64,000 nucleotides of DNA from DASWIG01 sp965371445 (GCA_965371445.1 CBDUYN010000004.1:62001-126000), one strand, 5' to 3'; positions 52,455 through 62,490 are shown, counted from the stretch's first letter. Notes: generated from the letters alone by a model not told the origin. Numbers and translations are program-made.

Positions 52455-53828
52455 CTAGAAATTCGCCTTTCCCATCACCACCAGGACCAGGATGCAGAGC
52501 ACGGCCACCGGGCAGAGGAAACGCACCAGAAAGCCCCACAGGGCGCCGGCCGGCAGCCGGTGACCGCCGCCGCCGATCTCCTCGAGGGCGTTCTTGATCC
52601 CCCAGCGATAGCCCACGAAGACACAGATGGCCAGCGCGCCGATCGTCAGCCCGTACTTGCCGAAGACCATGTCGACGAGACCGAGGAATCCCATCCCGCC
52701 GAGCATGTTGGTGAAAAAGCCGTTACCCCCGAAGGAAAGGGCGCTCGGTACGCCAAGCAGGAAGCAGACGAGAGCGACGCTCCACACCGCGGCGGGGCGG
52801 CTCCAGCCGCGCTCGTCGACGAAGTAGGCGACGATGACCTCCAGCAGGCTGATCGTCGAGGTGAGCGCCGCGATCGCCAGCAGCACGTAGAAGAGGACGG
52901 CGAAAAACGTCCCCGCCGGCATCGCCGCCAGAACCTTCGGCATGACGACGAAGACGAGGCCCGCGCCCTGCGCCGGCTCCAGGCCGGCGCTGAAGAGGGC
53001 GGGGAAGATGATCAGTCCCGCGAGCAGAGCGATCAAGGTGTCGAAAAACGCCACCGAGACCGCCGCCACGGGCATGTTCTCGTCTTTTTTCAAGTAAGAG
53101 CCGTAGGTGATCATCGCCCCCATGCCGAGGCTCAGGCTGAAGAGGGCCTGGCCGAGGGCGCTGCCTGCCACCTTAGCGTCGAGGAGCTTCGAGAAGTCGA
53201 CGTGAAAGAGGAACTTCAAGCCCTCGCCGGCGCCCGGCAGGGTCAGGGAGCGCAGGGCGAGGGCGGCGAGGAGCACGAAAAAGATCGGCATCAAGATCTT
53301 CGAGGCCCGTTCGATCCCTCCCTGGACGCCGCGCTGCACCACCAGGGCGGTCAGGATCATGAAGGCCGCCAGCAGCAGGATCGGCCCCAGGGTACCCCCG
53401 GAGAGGCTGGCGAAGATCTCGTCGGAGGCGCTCTGCTCCATGCCGGCGCTGAAGCGGCCGACGGCCGCGTAGTAGATGTAGCCGAGGGTCCAGCCGGCGA
53501 TCACCGCGTAGAAGGAGAGGATCCCGAAGCCGCTCGCCACGCCGAGCCCGCCGACCGCCGGCCAGGCCGTTCCCGGGGCCAGCGCCTTAAAGGCGCCGAC
53601 CGCGTTGCGCTCGGTCTTGCGGCCCATCGACAGCTCCGAGAGCTGCACCGGGATGCCGATCAGCACCACGAAGGCCAGGTAGAGCAGGACAAAAGCGCCC
53701 CCCCCGTTCTCTCCCGCGGTGTAGGGGAAACGCCAGATGTTGCCAAGGCCGATCGCCGAGCCGGCCGCGGCCAGGATGAAGCCGAATCGCGAGGACCATT
53801 GACCTCGACTTGTCGCTTGGGTGCTCAC
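52455..53828 (-). CDS. Neurotransmitter:sodium symporter (NSS/SNF family) transporter
   Basis: Encodes 457 residues from GTG 53828, with AGGA upstream; a longer frame adds 27 unlikely residues. FILAAAGSAIGLGNIWRFPY plus TAGENGGGAFVLLYLAFVV is the unmistakable first helix pair of the family, holding the sodium and substrate sites. Eleven to twelve spans follow, and GMGAMITYGSYL and TSTISLLEVIVAYFVDERG correspond to helices 6 and 8. Bacterial members carry amino acids with sodium. The gene is monocistronic and divergent from the ACT-helicase gene, with a region of about 270 bp between their starts. Confidence 0.94.
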   Translation of the reverse strand: MSTQATSRGQWSSRFGFILAAAGSAIGLGNIWRFPYTAGENGGGAFVLLYLAFVVLIGIPVQLSELSMGRKTERNAVGAFKALAPGTAWPAVGGLGVASGFGILSFYAVIAGWTLGYIYYAAVGRFSAGMEQSASDEIFASLSGGTLGPILLLAAFMILTALVVQRGVQGGIERASKILMPIFFVLLAALALRSLTLPGAGEGLKFLFHVDFSKLLDAKVAGSALGQALFSLSLGMGAMITYGSYLKKDENMPVAAVSVAFFDTLIALLAGLIIFPALFSAGLEPAQGAGLVFVVMPKVLAAMPAGTFFAVLFYVLLAIAALTSTISLLEVIVAYFVDERGWSRPAAVWSVALVCFLLGVPSALSFGGNGFFTNMLGGMGFLGLVDMVFGKYGLTIGALAICVFVGYRWGIKNALEEIGGGGHRLPAGALWGFLVRFLCPVAVLCILVLVVMGKANF

Positions 53829-54098
53829 TACGCAGGATCCTCCGTTGTGCGGTTGCCTGGAGCCGTTCACCACGTCCGGCGCCCGGCTTGTTGCCTCTGC
53901 CCCGTCCATGCTCCCCGTTCCAGCTCGCGGGGCGACCCTAGGAACGCGGTTCCCGACGCATGTCCGGAGGTGGGCGGCGAGATTGTACTACAGCCACCGG
54001 CTCCTGTGATTTCACGGCCGCGCACAATGGTGGTAGGATCAGCTGGCTGTGCCGTACAGGCGCCAAGCATCCGCATGTCTGGAGCATTGAACGACCCC

Positions 54099-56210
54099 AT
54101 GAAATCATCTTCCAAGTCGCGATCTCCCGGTGGCCAGACGAAGTCGAAGCCTCGGGCCAGGACCGGTCTAGCCCTCGAAGTCTTGCTTCCCCAACTCGCC
54201 ATCTGCAAGCTGCCACCTGACCCGGAGATTCCGCGGTGGGCTCTTGAGGGGACCTTCACCTCGATCACCAGGACCGGTGACGCGGTCTCCGTCGTCTGCG
54301 ACGAGCGCTTCGTCCCGGAGTCGGCCGAGAGCCAGCGGGGCTGGCGGGCGATCAAGGTCCTCGGTCCGCTGGACTTCTCCCTCGTCGGCGTGCTCGCCAC
54401 CCTCGCCGTGCCCCTGGCCCGCGCCAAGATCGGGATCTTCACCGTCTCGACCTATGAAACCGACTACGTCCTCGTCCGCAGCAGGAGCCTCACCAAGGCT
54501 CTGAAGGTCCTGCGCGACGCGGGTCACCGCTTCGAGCGTCCCGACGCTTCGGCGTCCGAGGAGACGCCGGCGTCCGAGCAGGCCCCGGAGGGAAAGAAAC
54601 CCCCGGAGCGCGAGAAGCCTCCGGAACGCGAGCTACGACCTCGGGCGGCTCAAAAGGAGCCCTCGGCCCGTGCCCAAGAGGAGCCGGCTCAAAAGCCGCC
54701 GCCGGAGCCGCCTCCGCCGCGAAAGCGTTATGGGCCTTTGACCGGCACCCCGTCTCCCAAGGAGGAACGTCCGGCTGCAACGGCGCCGGAGCCGGAGCCC
54801 TCGAAGCCGCCGGAGCCGGAGCCGTTCGAGCTGTCGGCGCTTCCGCCTCTGGAGCCTGAGCTGCCGGAACCGCCGAAGCCGCCGAAGCCTGAGCCGGCTG
54901 CACGAAAGCCGGAGCCGGCCCCCGAGCCGGAGCCGCCCGCGGAGGAGAGGCGGACGTTTCACGGCCGTCCTCCCCAGACCGAAGAGGTCAACTCCGAGGG
55001 GCTTTTCACCGGTGCCATTCCGCAGCACCCGGTCGAGACCACGGACAAGCTCTTTACCGAGCTCGGGCTGAGCGGACCGATCCTCGAAACGGTGACCGAC
55101 CTGGGCTTCGAGCATCCGACGCCGGTCCAGGCCGAGGTCATCCCGCACGCCATGGCCGGCCGCGACGTGGTGGGCCTGGCTGAGACCGGCTCGGGAAAAA
55201 CCGCGGCCTTTGCCCTGCCGTTGGCCGAGAAGCTCACCCACGGCCGCGGCATCCGCGGCCTCATCCTGTGCCCGACACGGGAGATCGCGCTCCAGACCCA
55301 GGCGTTTTTGAAGATCTTCGGCCGCGACCACGATCTCGACACCGTGGCGGTGATCGGCGGCGTCCGCATGGGACCGCAGATCGAGGGCCTCCGGCGCCGG
55401 CCCGACATCATCGTCGCCACGCCGGGGCGGCTCGCCGACCACCTGCGCCGCGGCAACGTCACCCTCGAGTACATCGAGCAGCTCGTCCTCGACGAGGCCG
55501 ACCACATGCTCGACCTGGGCTTTTTGCCGCAGATCAAGGAGATCCTCCAGCAGATCCCCACCGAACGGCAGACGATGATGTTTTCCGCCACCATGCCGGC
55601 ACCGATCCAGAGCCTCACCAAGGCCTTCATGAAAGACCCGGTCCGGGTCGACATCCGGCCCGACGGTCAGGCGGCGGTGGGCATCGAGCACCGCCTCTAC
55701 CTGGTCCAGGACGAGAACGACAGGAAAGCGTGCCTTTTCGCCCTCCTCGAGGAGGTGCCGGGATCGACGCTGGTTTTTGTGCGGCGCAAGCTCCACACCG
55801 AGTGGCTGGCCCGCCAGATCGAGCTCCACGGCTTCCCGGTGGCCCGCATCCACTCCGACCGCTCCCAGGGCCAGCGGGTCGACGCTCTGCGCGGATTCAA
55901 GGCAGGCACGCACCGGATCCTCGTGGCGACCGACGTGGCGGCGCGCGGCCTCGACATCCCGGTCATCCGCCACGTGATCAACTTCGGGCTCCCGGAGTCC
56001 GTGGAGGACTACGTCCACCGCGGCGGACGTACCGCCCGCGGTGCCGCCAAGGGGATCGTCTCCACCATCGGCTCGTGGAAGGACAAGGAGACGGTGCGCG
56101 AGATCGAGCTCACCCTCGGGGTGAAGCTGCCGCGCTGCGAGGTCGGCGACGTCGAGGCCTACGTCGAGCGCAAGGCGCCCAAGCAGGTCCGGCGGCGGCG
56201 TCTGCTCTAG
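54099..56210 (+). CDS. ACT_7-domain/DEAD-box RNA helicase fusion
   Basis: Encodes 703 residues from ATG 54099 (an in-frame ATG at 54075 adds eight). Residues 28-147 match the stand-alone ACT_7 family (COG3603): LAICKLPPDPEIPRWALEGT, FTSITRTGDAVSVVC, then LGPLDFSLVGVLATLAVPLA and IGIFTVSTYETDYVLVR. Residues 148-305 are a Pro/Glu/Lys-rich linker without any ATG. Residues 318-700 are a RhlE-type helicase with the Q motif (FEHPTPVQ), motif I AETGSGKT (361-368), DEAD, SAT, ATDVAARGLD and HRGGRTARG in place of HRxGRxGR. The frame is continuous through all parts. Amino-acid control of RNA unwinding is a hypothesis. Upstream frame beyond the start is antisense to the transporter gene. Confidence 0.9.
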   Translation: MKSSSKSRSPGGQTKSKPRARTGLALEVLLPQLAICKLPPDPEIPRWALEGTFTSITRTGDAVSVVCDERFVPESAESQRGWRAIKVLGPLDFSLVGVLATLAVPLARAKIGIFTVSTYETDYVLVRSRSLTKALKVLRDAGHRFERPDASASEETPASEQAPEGKKPPEREKPPERELRPRAAQKEPSARAQEEPAQKPPPEPPPPRKRYGPLTGTPSPKEERPAATAPEPEPSKPPEPEPFELSALPPLEPELPEPPKPPKPEPAARKPEPAPEPEPPAEERRTFHGRPPQTEEVNSEGLFTGAIPQHPVETTDKLFTELGLSGPILETVTDLGFEHPTPVQAEVIPHAMAGRDVVGLAETGSGKTAAFALPLAEKLTHGRGIRGLILCPTREIALQTQAFLKIFGRDHDLDTVAVIGGVRMGPQIEGLRRRPDIIVATPGRLADHLRRGNVTLEYIEQLVLDEADHMLDLGFLPQIKEILQQIPTERQTMMFSATMPAPIQSLTKAFMKDPVRVDIRPDGQAAVGIEHRLYLVQDENDRKACLFALLEEVPGSTLVFVRRKLHTEWLARQIELHGFPVARIHSDRSQGQRVDALRGFKAGTHRILVATDVAARGLDIPVIRHVINFGLPESVEDYVHRGGRTARGAAKGIVSTIGSWKDKETVREIELTLGVKLPRCEVGDVEAYVERKAPKQVRRRRLL

Positions 56211-56341
56211 GTCCGGTCGTGGGACATGGCCGTCCCATGATCGGACACCCACGGAGAGGCTCTGAGCACGGAGACGGGAAGTGGAGCGCTGGCCCGGAAG
56301 TTGCTTTAGCAGATGGGCCAACGACGAAGGAGCCCTCCTCC

Positions 56342-58720
56342 ATGGCCTTACTCCGTAACCTCAAGTACGCCGTCCGCGGCCTCCGCAAGAAAACGACCCT
56401 GACCACCGTCGCCCTGGTGACACTGGCCCTCGGCATCGGTGCCAACACCGCCATCTTCAGCGTCGTCCAGGGCGTCCTGCTGGCGCCGCTTCCCTAGCCT
56501 GATGCTGACCGCTTGGTGCGCGTCTGGCCGGGGCAGGCGGTAAGCACCGAGCTTTTCGAGCACTACGCCGAACGAACGTCCGCATTCGAGGAGCTGTCGC
56601 TCTATGCGTCCGGCACTTTCTCCGTCACCGGCGAAGGGCGCCCCGAGGAGATCGCCGGCCTCTGGGTGACGAGCGGGCACTTCGCGGCGGTCGGAGTCGA
56701 GCCGTCGATCGGCCGTGGCTTCGCGACGCAGGAAGAGGTTCCCGGAAAGCACCGCGTCACAGTCCTTTCGCATGGGCTGTGGCAGAGCCGTTTCGGCGGC
56801 GACCCGGACGTCGTCGGACGCTCGCTTGTCCTAAACGGTAGCGAGCACACCGTCGTCGGAGTCCTGCCCGAGCCCTACCTTCCTCTGAACGAACGCGCGC
56901 AGCTCTGGGTACCGTTGCCGATCGACCGCACCGACGAAGTGCATTGGGACATGATCGCCTACGCTCTGGTCGGACTCCTGGCGGAGGGGGTGAGCCACGA
57001 GCAGGCCACCGGCGATTTCAGGGCCGCCGTCGCCGCCTACGGCGAGCTACGTCCGGGCTATTTCGCGGACGGCGTCACCGAGGCCCAGGTCGTCTCTTTC
57101 AAGGAGAGCCGGATCGGCGACGTGAAAAAGACGTTCCTCGTGCTCTTTGGTGCCGTCGGCCTGGTGCTGCTCGCGGCTTGCGCCAATCTGACGAGCCTCT
57201 TACTGTCACAGATCAACTCCCGCCGGCGCGAGCTGGCCCTGCGCGGAGCTCTGGGCGCGACGCGCACGAACCTCCTGGCGCAGGTGATGACGGAGAGCGC
57301 CGTCCTGTCGCTCGCCGGCGGTCTCCTGGGGCTCCTCGTCGCCTCCTGGACGCTCGGGGTGCTGGTGGGCGAGATGCCGTCCTCGGTGCCACGGACGGCC
57401 GCGATCGGTATCGACGCCTGGGTGCTCCTCTTTACGCTGGTCCTCTCCCTTGCCGCGGGCCTTGCCGTCGCGGTGCTGCCGGCGCTGCGTGCCGGACGCT
57501 CGGACCTGCGCCAGGCGCTCGCCACCGGCGGCCGGACGGCCGGCGGCCGACACCACCGGCTTCACTACGGCCTGATCGCCGCTGAGGTCGCTCTCGCCGT
57601 GGTGCTCGTCACTGGCGCGGGGCTGCTCGTCAAGAGCTTCCAGAAGCTCCAGGAGGTCGACCCGGGCTTCATCGCCCAGGGTGTGCAGACGTTTCGCTTG
57701 AAGCCGCCGTCGGCGACCTACGGCGACGAGGCGGCGGTGCGGCGCTACTTCGAGCAGGTCGTCGAGCGGGTCCGTGTGGTGCCGGGGGTGGCGTCGGCCT
57801 CGGTCATCAACCGCTTGCCGATGACCTCGGGCTTCGTCGGCCTCGGCTTCCGGCTTCCCGAAGACGATGGGCCGGGTCAACGCCACGTCAGCGTCCGGAT
57901 GATGACGCCCGAGCTCCCGGAGACCCTGGGCATTCCGATCCTCCGCGGCCGGCCGCTCGAACCGAGCGACCACGCCTCGGCGCCTCCCGTGGGGCTCGTC
58001 AACGAGACCATGGCCCGCCGTCTCTGGGGCGACGCCGACCCGATCGGACGCCGCCTGGTCTTCGACACGGGCGAGGAGTGGCTCACCGTCGTCGGAGTGC
58101 TCGGCGACATCCGCCAGAGCCGTCTTGGAGAAGAGGCCGAGCCTCAGGTCTACCGTCCCCTGGGGCAGGCGGCCTGGGAGCAGCGCATGGCGCTGGTCGT
58201 GCGGGCCGCTCCCGGGGCTCAAGGCCTCGTCCCGGCGATCGAGGAGGCGATCTGGTCCCTCGACGCCACGGTGCCGATCACCGGTGTCGCCACCCTGGAG
58301 CAGCTGATCCACCGTTCGCTGCGCCAGGAGCGCTTCTTGATGACCCTCTTTGCGCTTTTCGCCGGCCTTGCGCTGGTGCTCGGAGCCGTGGGGGTTTTCG
58401 GCGTCACCGCCTACACCGTCGGGGAGTCGACGCACTCGAACGGCGTCCGGCTCGCCCTCGGCGCCACCGGGCGTACCGTGGTCCGCGAGTCCGTCGCCCG
58501 CGTCCTCGCCCCGGTGGCCGTGGGGCTCCTGGTGGGGGGCGTCCTCTCGGGGTGGCTGGTGCGCTTTCTTGAGGGTTTCCTCTTCGAGGTCGAGGCCACC
58601 GATCCGTCGGTTCTTGCCGTCGTCCTCCTCCTGCTGGCGGCGTGCGCGGCGTGCGCCGCCTGGCTGCCGGCGCGCCGCGCCGCCCGCGTCGACCCGATGG
58701 TCGTGTTGAGGAACGAGTAG
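56342..58720 (+). pseudogene. FtsX/MacB-type ABC permease gene with one in-frame amber codon
   Basis: From ATG 56342 (AAGGAG upstream) the frame reads LRNLKYAVRGLRKKTTLTTV, LALGIGANTAIFSVVQGVLL and APLP, then TAG at 56495-56497, and continues in the same frame to TAG 58718-58720 with PDADRLVRVWPGQAV. Relatives have L-P-Y-P-D-x-x-R-L-V, so TAG probably replaces a TAC tyrosine codon. The rest is intact: a MacB periplasmic domain, three spans, a second MacB domain and C-terminal FtsX spans ending LPARRAARVDPMVVLRNE. Without readthrough only 51 residues or, from TTG 56513, a protein lacking the first span would be made. No ATPase gene adjoins, as is common for this acidobacterial family. Confidence 0.8.
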
Positions 58721-58726
58721 GCCCGT

Positions 58727-58752
58727 CCCCTTGGGGGGAACGAGGGGAAAAA
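58727..58752. repeat. Copy of the C/G-rich palindrome family between convergent genes
   Basis: CCCCTTGGGGGGAACGAGGG followed by GAAAAAAAA. In reverse orientation it reads CCCCTCGTTCCCCCCAAGGG GGAC-like, matching the other copies. The A-run is on the wrong side for a terminator of either neighbouring gene. Confidence 0.6.
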
Positions 58753-58755
58753 AAA

Positions 58756-59973
58756 CTAGCTCATCGCCGCCTGCAGGTTCTCGTCGAGGACGCCGAGGAA
58801 CTGCTGGGTGGTGAGCCACTGCTGGTCGCCGCCGATCAAGAGCGCCAGGTCCTTGGTCATCTTGCCCGACTCGACCGTCTCGACGCAGACCCGCTCCAGG
58901 GTGGCGGCGAAGCGCTTCAGCGCTTCGTTGTCGTCGAGCTTGGCGCGGTGGGCCAATCCGCCGGTCCAGGCGAAGATCGAGGCGATCGGGTTGGTCGAGG
59001 TCTCCTTGCCCTGCTGGTGCAGGCGGTAGTGGCGGGTCACCGTGCCGTGCGCCGCCTCGGCCTCGACCGTCTCGCCGTCGGGCGTCATCAGCACCGAGGT
59101 CATCAGCCCGAGTGAGCCGAAGCCCTGGGCCACGGTGTCGGACTGGACGTCGCCGTCGTAGTTCTTGCACGCCCAGACGATGCCGCCCTCCCATTTCATG
59201 ACCTGCGCCACCATGTCGTCGATCAGCCGGTGCTCGTAGGTGACGCCCGCCGCCTCGAACTTCTCCTTGAACTCACCTTCGAAGACCTCCTCGAAGAGGT
59301 CCTTGAAGCGGCCGTCGTAGGCCTTCAAGATGGTGTTCTTGGTCGAGAGATAGACCGGATAGCGGCGATTCAGGCCGTAGTTCATGCAGGCGCGGGCGAA
59401 GCCGCGGATCGAGTCGTCGAGGTTGTACATGGCAAGCGCCACGCCGCCGCCGGGGAAGTTGAAGACCTCGTGCTCGATGGGCTGATGCGAGCTGTCCACG
59501 GGATCGAAACGGATGGTGAGCCTCCCCGCTCCCGGGACCACGAAGTCGGTCGCCTTGTACTGGTCGCCAAAAGCGTGACGGCCGATGACGATGGGCTTTT
59601 TCCAGCCCGGCACGTAGCGTGGCACGTTCTTGCAGACGATGGGTTCGCGAAACACGGTGCCGCCGAGGATGTTGCGGACGGTGCCGTTGGGCGAGCGCCA
59701 CATCTTCTTCAGGCCGAACTCCTCGACCCGCGCTTCGTCGGGGGTGATCGTGGCGCACTTGACACCGACGCCGTGGAGCTTGATCGCGTGGGCGGCGGCG
59801 ACCGTGACCTGGTCGTCGGTGCGGTCGCGCTCCTCGATGCCGAGGTCGAAGTAATGGAGGTCGACGTCGAGGTAGGGGAGGATCAGCTGCTTCTTGATGA
59901 AGTCCCAGATGATGCGGGTCATCTCGTCGCCGTCGAGCTCGACGACGGGATTCGCGACTTTGATCTTGCTCAT
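58756..59973 (-). CDS. icd: NADP-dependent isocitrate dehydrogenase (eukaryote-like, type II)
   Basis: Encodes 405 residues from ATG 59973. The start MSKIKVANPVVELDGDEMTR and IIWDFIKKQLILPYLDVDLH is typical of the homodimeric eukaryote-like IDH. Substrate and metal residues appear in KSPNGT-like WRSPNGTVRNILGGTVFREP, YDGDVQSDTVAQGFGSLGLM and EAAHGTVTRHYRLHQQG; NADP-binding is in the last motif. It converts isocitrate to 2-oxoglutarate in the TCA cycle and supplies NADPH. It stands alone, convergent with the permease gene. Confidence 0.96.
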   Translation of the reverse strand: MSKIKVANPVVELDGDEMTRIIWDFIKKQLILPYLDVDLHYFDLGIEERDRTDDQVTVAAAHAIKLHGVGVKCATITPDEARVEEFGLKKMWRSPNGTVRNILGGTVFREPIVCKNVPRYVPGWKKPIVIGRHAFGDQYKATDFVVPGAGRLTIRFDPVDSSHQPIEHEVFNFPGGGVALAMYNLDDSIRGFARACMNYGLNRRYPVYLSTKNTILKAYDGRFKDLFEEVFEGEFKEKFEAAGVTYEHRLIDDMVAQVMKWEGGIVWACKNYDGDVQSDTVAQGFGSLGLMTSVLMTPDGETVEAEAAHGTVTRHYRLHQQGKETSTNPIASIFAWTGGLAHRAKLDDNEALKRFAATLERVCVETVESGKMTKDLALLIGGDQQWLTTQQFLGVLDENLQAAMS

Positions 59974-60290
59974 GATGGCTCGTCCTCTCGGGTCGGATTC
60001 TCGGGTCTTGGAACGGCGCGCGGCGCCGCGGATCTCGTGGGATGTCGGCAAGCGACGGCCGGAAGGTATCACATCGATTCGAGCGCGCAGCCACCCGGGT
60101 GGGCGCCTCCCCCGGAAGGTCCGGGCCGCGGTAGGCGTCGTAGGCGTAGGCCAAGCTGGTATGTGGCCGGAGGATGGAGTAGGATGGCTTCTTCAGCGAG
60201 CTTTCGCACCCCGCCGTTCGCGGCGGGACCTCCGGCGGCCTGGGAGCGCTGCCGGAATCGATCTTCGCGCCACGAAAAGGGGGAGCCAGC
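59974..60290. other. Divergent intergenic region between icd and the VWA gene
   Basis: About 320 bp with no plausible coding frame. It contains TAGGAT-like -10 sequences near 60179 and the hairpin at 60210-60227. It should hold promoters for both flanking genes, but no full -35/-10 pair is convincing. Confidence 0.4.
60210..60227 (+). promoter_or_regulatory. UUCG-tetraloop hairpin in the leader of the VWA gene
   Basis: CCCGCCG, TTCG and CGGCGGG form a perfect 7-bp stem with a C(UUCG)G tetraloop, among the most stable small RNA hairpins. It ends 63 bp before the VWA gene start. No T-run follows, so it is not an ordinary terminator. Confidence 0.45.
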
Positions 60291-62483
60291 ATGAGCGGGA
60301 AAGAATCGCCGCGGAAGCGGCATGCCAACCGTCAAGTTCTTCGGGTCCTGAAGCTCCTGCTGCTCCTTACGGCGCTCCCCCTACCGGCGCTCGCCGCGGG
60401 CGAGAAGACCTTCGAAGGGCGCACCGACGTCGTCCAGATCCAGGTTCCGGTCCACGTGCTGACCCGGGACGGTCAGCCGGTGGCAGGGCTCGGGGTCGAG
60501 AGCTTCCGCGTCTTCGACCAGGGCAAGGAGCAGGAGGTCGTCGGCTTCGAGGTCGTCGACCTGAGAAACGTCGACGCCGGCACCGACCGCGAGGCGCTGC
60601 CGGCGGTGGCGCGGCGCAACTTCCTGCTGCTTTTTGACTTCACCTGGTCGGGCTCCTCCTCGATCATGAAGGCGCGGCGCGCGGCCCACGACTTCGTCCT
60701 CCATGCGCTCCATCCGAGCGACCTCGTGGCGATCGCCACCCACTCGCTGGAGTTCGGTCCCCGCCTCGTCGTGACCTTCACCCCCGACCGGGCGCAGCTC
60801 GCGCGGGCGATCGACACCCTGGGCCTCGTGCGCCATCCGGGGCAAGGCCGTCAGCGGGTGGATCCGCTGCGGTTCATCGTCGAGACGTCGTCGTCGAGCC
60901 TCGGCGCGAGCCAGGGCGACGGCCAGATGACGAGCCTGCGGGGCATCGGCCAGGACCGCGCCGCCGACGACCTCGACACGCTGCGGGCCATCGGCAAGCG
61001 GATCGAGGACAGCCACAAGAGCTACGAGCGCAGCCGCATCACCTCCTGGACCCAAGAGCTGGCGGCTCTCGCCAAGTCCTTGAACGCGATCGCCGGACGC
61101 AAGCAGGTGATCTACTTCTCCGAGGGCTTCGACAGCGAGCTGGTCTTCGGACGGCGTCCGGTCTCCGAGGGTTTCGAGTACGAGCAGGAGATGCTCGAGC
61201 GGGTCAAGGGACGGCTGTGGATGATCAACGGCGACGACATCCACGGCAACATCGGCGTCCAGAACGACCTCGAAGAGATGCTCATCGAGTTCCGCCGCGC
61301 CGACTGCGTCATCCATCCGGTCGACATCGCCGGCCTGCGCTCCGAGGGGTCCGCCTCCCTGGCCCGAAGCGTCGGCTCCGACGGCATGTTCGTCATGGCG
61401 AACAAGACCGGCGGCCAGCTTTTCGAGGCTTCGAACGACCTCGCCGGCCAGCTTGAGCAGATGCTCGACCGCTCGCTGGTGACCTACATCCTGAGCTTCC
61501 AGCCCAAGGACCTGGCGTTCGACGGCAAGTACCACCGGCTCAAGGTCCAGCTCCCGGGCATGAAGGGCGTGAAGCTCTCGCATCGCGCCGGCTACTACGC
61601 GCCGCAGCCTTTTGCCGGGCTCCACCCCCTCGAGAAAAGCCTCCTCGCCTCCGACGCCATCGCCAGCGCGACGCCGCGCGAGGAGGTCGGCCTGGACGTC
61701 TTGGCGGCACCGTTTCGCGCCGGGGACGAGCTCGCCTACGTGCCGATCATCCTCGAGATCCGGGGCTCGGACCTCCTGGTCGACCATCCGCCGAGAGAGC
61801 CCTTGAACGTCGAGATCTACGCCTACGTGACCAACTCCCGCGGCGAGATGGTCGACTACTTCTCGCAGACCGCCCAGTTCGACACCACCCTGCACACCAA
61901 GAAAATCGCCTCGGCGGGCGTCAAGTACTACGGCCACATGCAGCTCGCCTCGGGCGAATACCTCCTGCGGACCCTGGTGCGCAACGCGACCACCGGCCGG
62001 ACCGGCGTCAAGGCGTATCCGATCTCGGTACCGGTCTACACCCGGGAGGAAGCGACCTTGCTGCCGCCGTTTTTCATGGACCGTCCGGCCGACCGGTGGC
62101 TTTTGCTGCGGGACTTTCGGGAAGGACGTAGCGACACCGTCGTCTATCCGTTTACCATCAACGGAGAGCCGTTCGTACCGGCGGCGAGGGCGGTGCTGCG
62201 CAAGAACCAGCAGGTCGAGCTCTGCCTCATGAGCTACAACCTGGGCGACGGCGAGCCGCGTATCGAGGGCCGGGTTCTCGACCAGGAAGGGGAGATCCGT
62301 GGCGGCGAGCTGCGCTTGAAGGAGCGGACCGTCACCGGGATCCACGGCTTCGACAAGATGATGCTCTCCTTCAAGCCCCAGGGGAACCTGCGCCAGGGCG
62401 ACTACACCCTCGAGATCGACGTCACCGATCCGCAGACCGGGGCGCGGACGACGGGGCGGATACCGTTTTTCGTGGGGAAATAG
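60291..62483 (+). CDS. Secreted VWFA-related acidobacterial protein (TIGR03436 type)
   Basis: Encodes 730 residues; GGGGGAG precedes the ATG. A signal peptide (LKLLLLLTALPLPALAAGEK) leads to a beta-sandwich with VQIQVPVHVLTRDGQPVAGL and FRVFDQGKEQEVVGFE, the pre-domain typical of TIGR03436. The VWA domain follows, about residues 100-390, with FLLLFDFTWSGSSS at the MIDAS position; D-x-T-x-S replaces the classic D-x-S-x-S. LNAIAGRKQVIYFSEGFDSE and DIAGLRSEGSASLARSVGSD belong to the same fold. The C-terminal 300 residues are beta rich. The family is expanded in Acidobacteriota; its role is unknown. Confidence 0.9.
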   Translation: MSGKESPRKRHANRQVLRVLKLLLLLTALPLPALAAGEKTFEGRTDVVQIQVPVHVLTRDGQPVAGLGVESFRVFDQGKEQEVVGFEVVDLRNVDAGTDREALPAVARRNFLLLFDFTWSGSSSIMKARRAAHDFVLHALHPSDLVAIATHSLEFGPRLVVTFTPDRAQLARAIDTLGLVRHPGQGRQRVDPLRFIVETSSSSLGASQGDGQMTSLRGIGQDRAADDLDTLRAIGKRIEDSHKSYERSRITSWTQELAALAKSLNAIAGRKQVIYFSEGFDSELVFGRRPVSEGFEYEQEMLERVKGRLWMINGDDIHGNIGVQNDLEEMLIEFRRADCVIHPVDIAGLRSEGSASLARSVGSDGMFVMANKTGGQLFEASNDLAGQLEQMLDRSLVTYILSFQPKDLAFDGKYHRLKVQLPGMKGVKLSHRAGYYAPQPFAGLHPLEKSLLASDAIASATPREEVGLDVLAAPFRAGDELAYVPIILEIRGSDLLVDHPPREPLNVEIYAYVTNSRGEMVDYFSQTAQFDTTLHTKKIASAGVKYYGHMQLASGEYLLRTLVRNATTGRTGVKAYPISVPVYTREEATLLPPFFMDRPADRWLLLRDFREGRSDTVVYPFTINGEPFVPAARAVLRKNQQVELCLMSYNLGDGEPRIEGRVLDQEGEIRGGELRLKERTVTGIHGFDKMMLSFKPQGNLRQGDYTLEIDVTDPQTGARTTGRIPFFVGK

Positions 62484-62490
62484 GGTAGCC

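Noticed and set aside
52113..54098. Upstream extension of the ACT-helicase frame
   Set aside because: It is antisense to the NSS transporter and its promoter; the ACT domain begins after ATG 54099, so the extension is chance openness.
56495..56497. Pyrrolysine-type recoding of the amber codon
   Set aside because: The expected residue in relatives is tyrosine, other genes here end with TAG normally, and no pyl genes are seen.
58727..58752. Rho-independent terminator between permease and icd
   Set aside because: The A-run is placed so that neither strand has a stem followed by a T-run; it fits the repeat family better.
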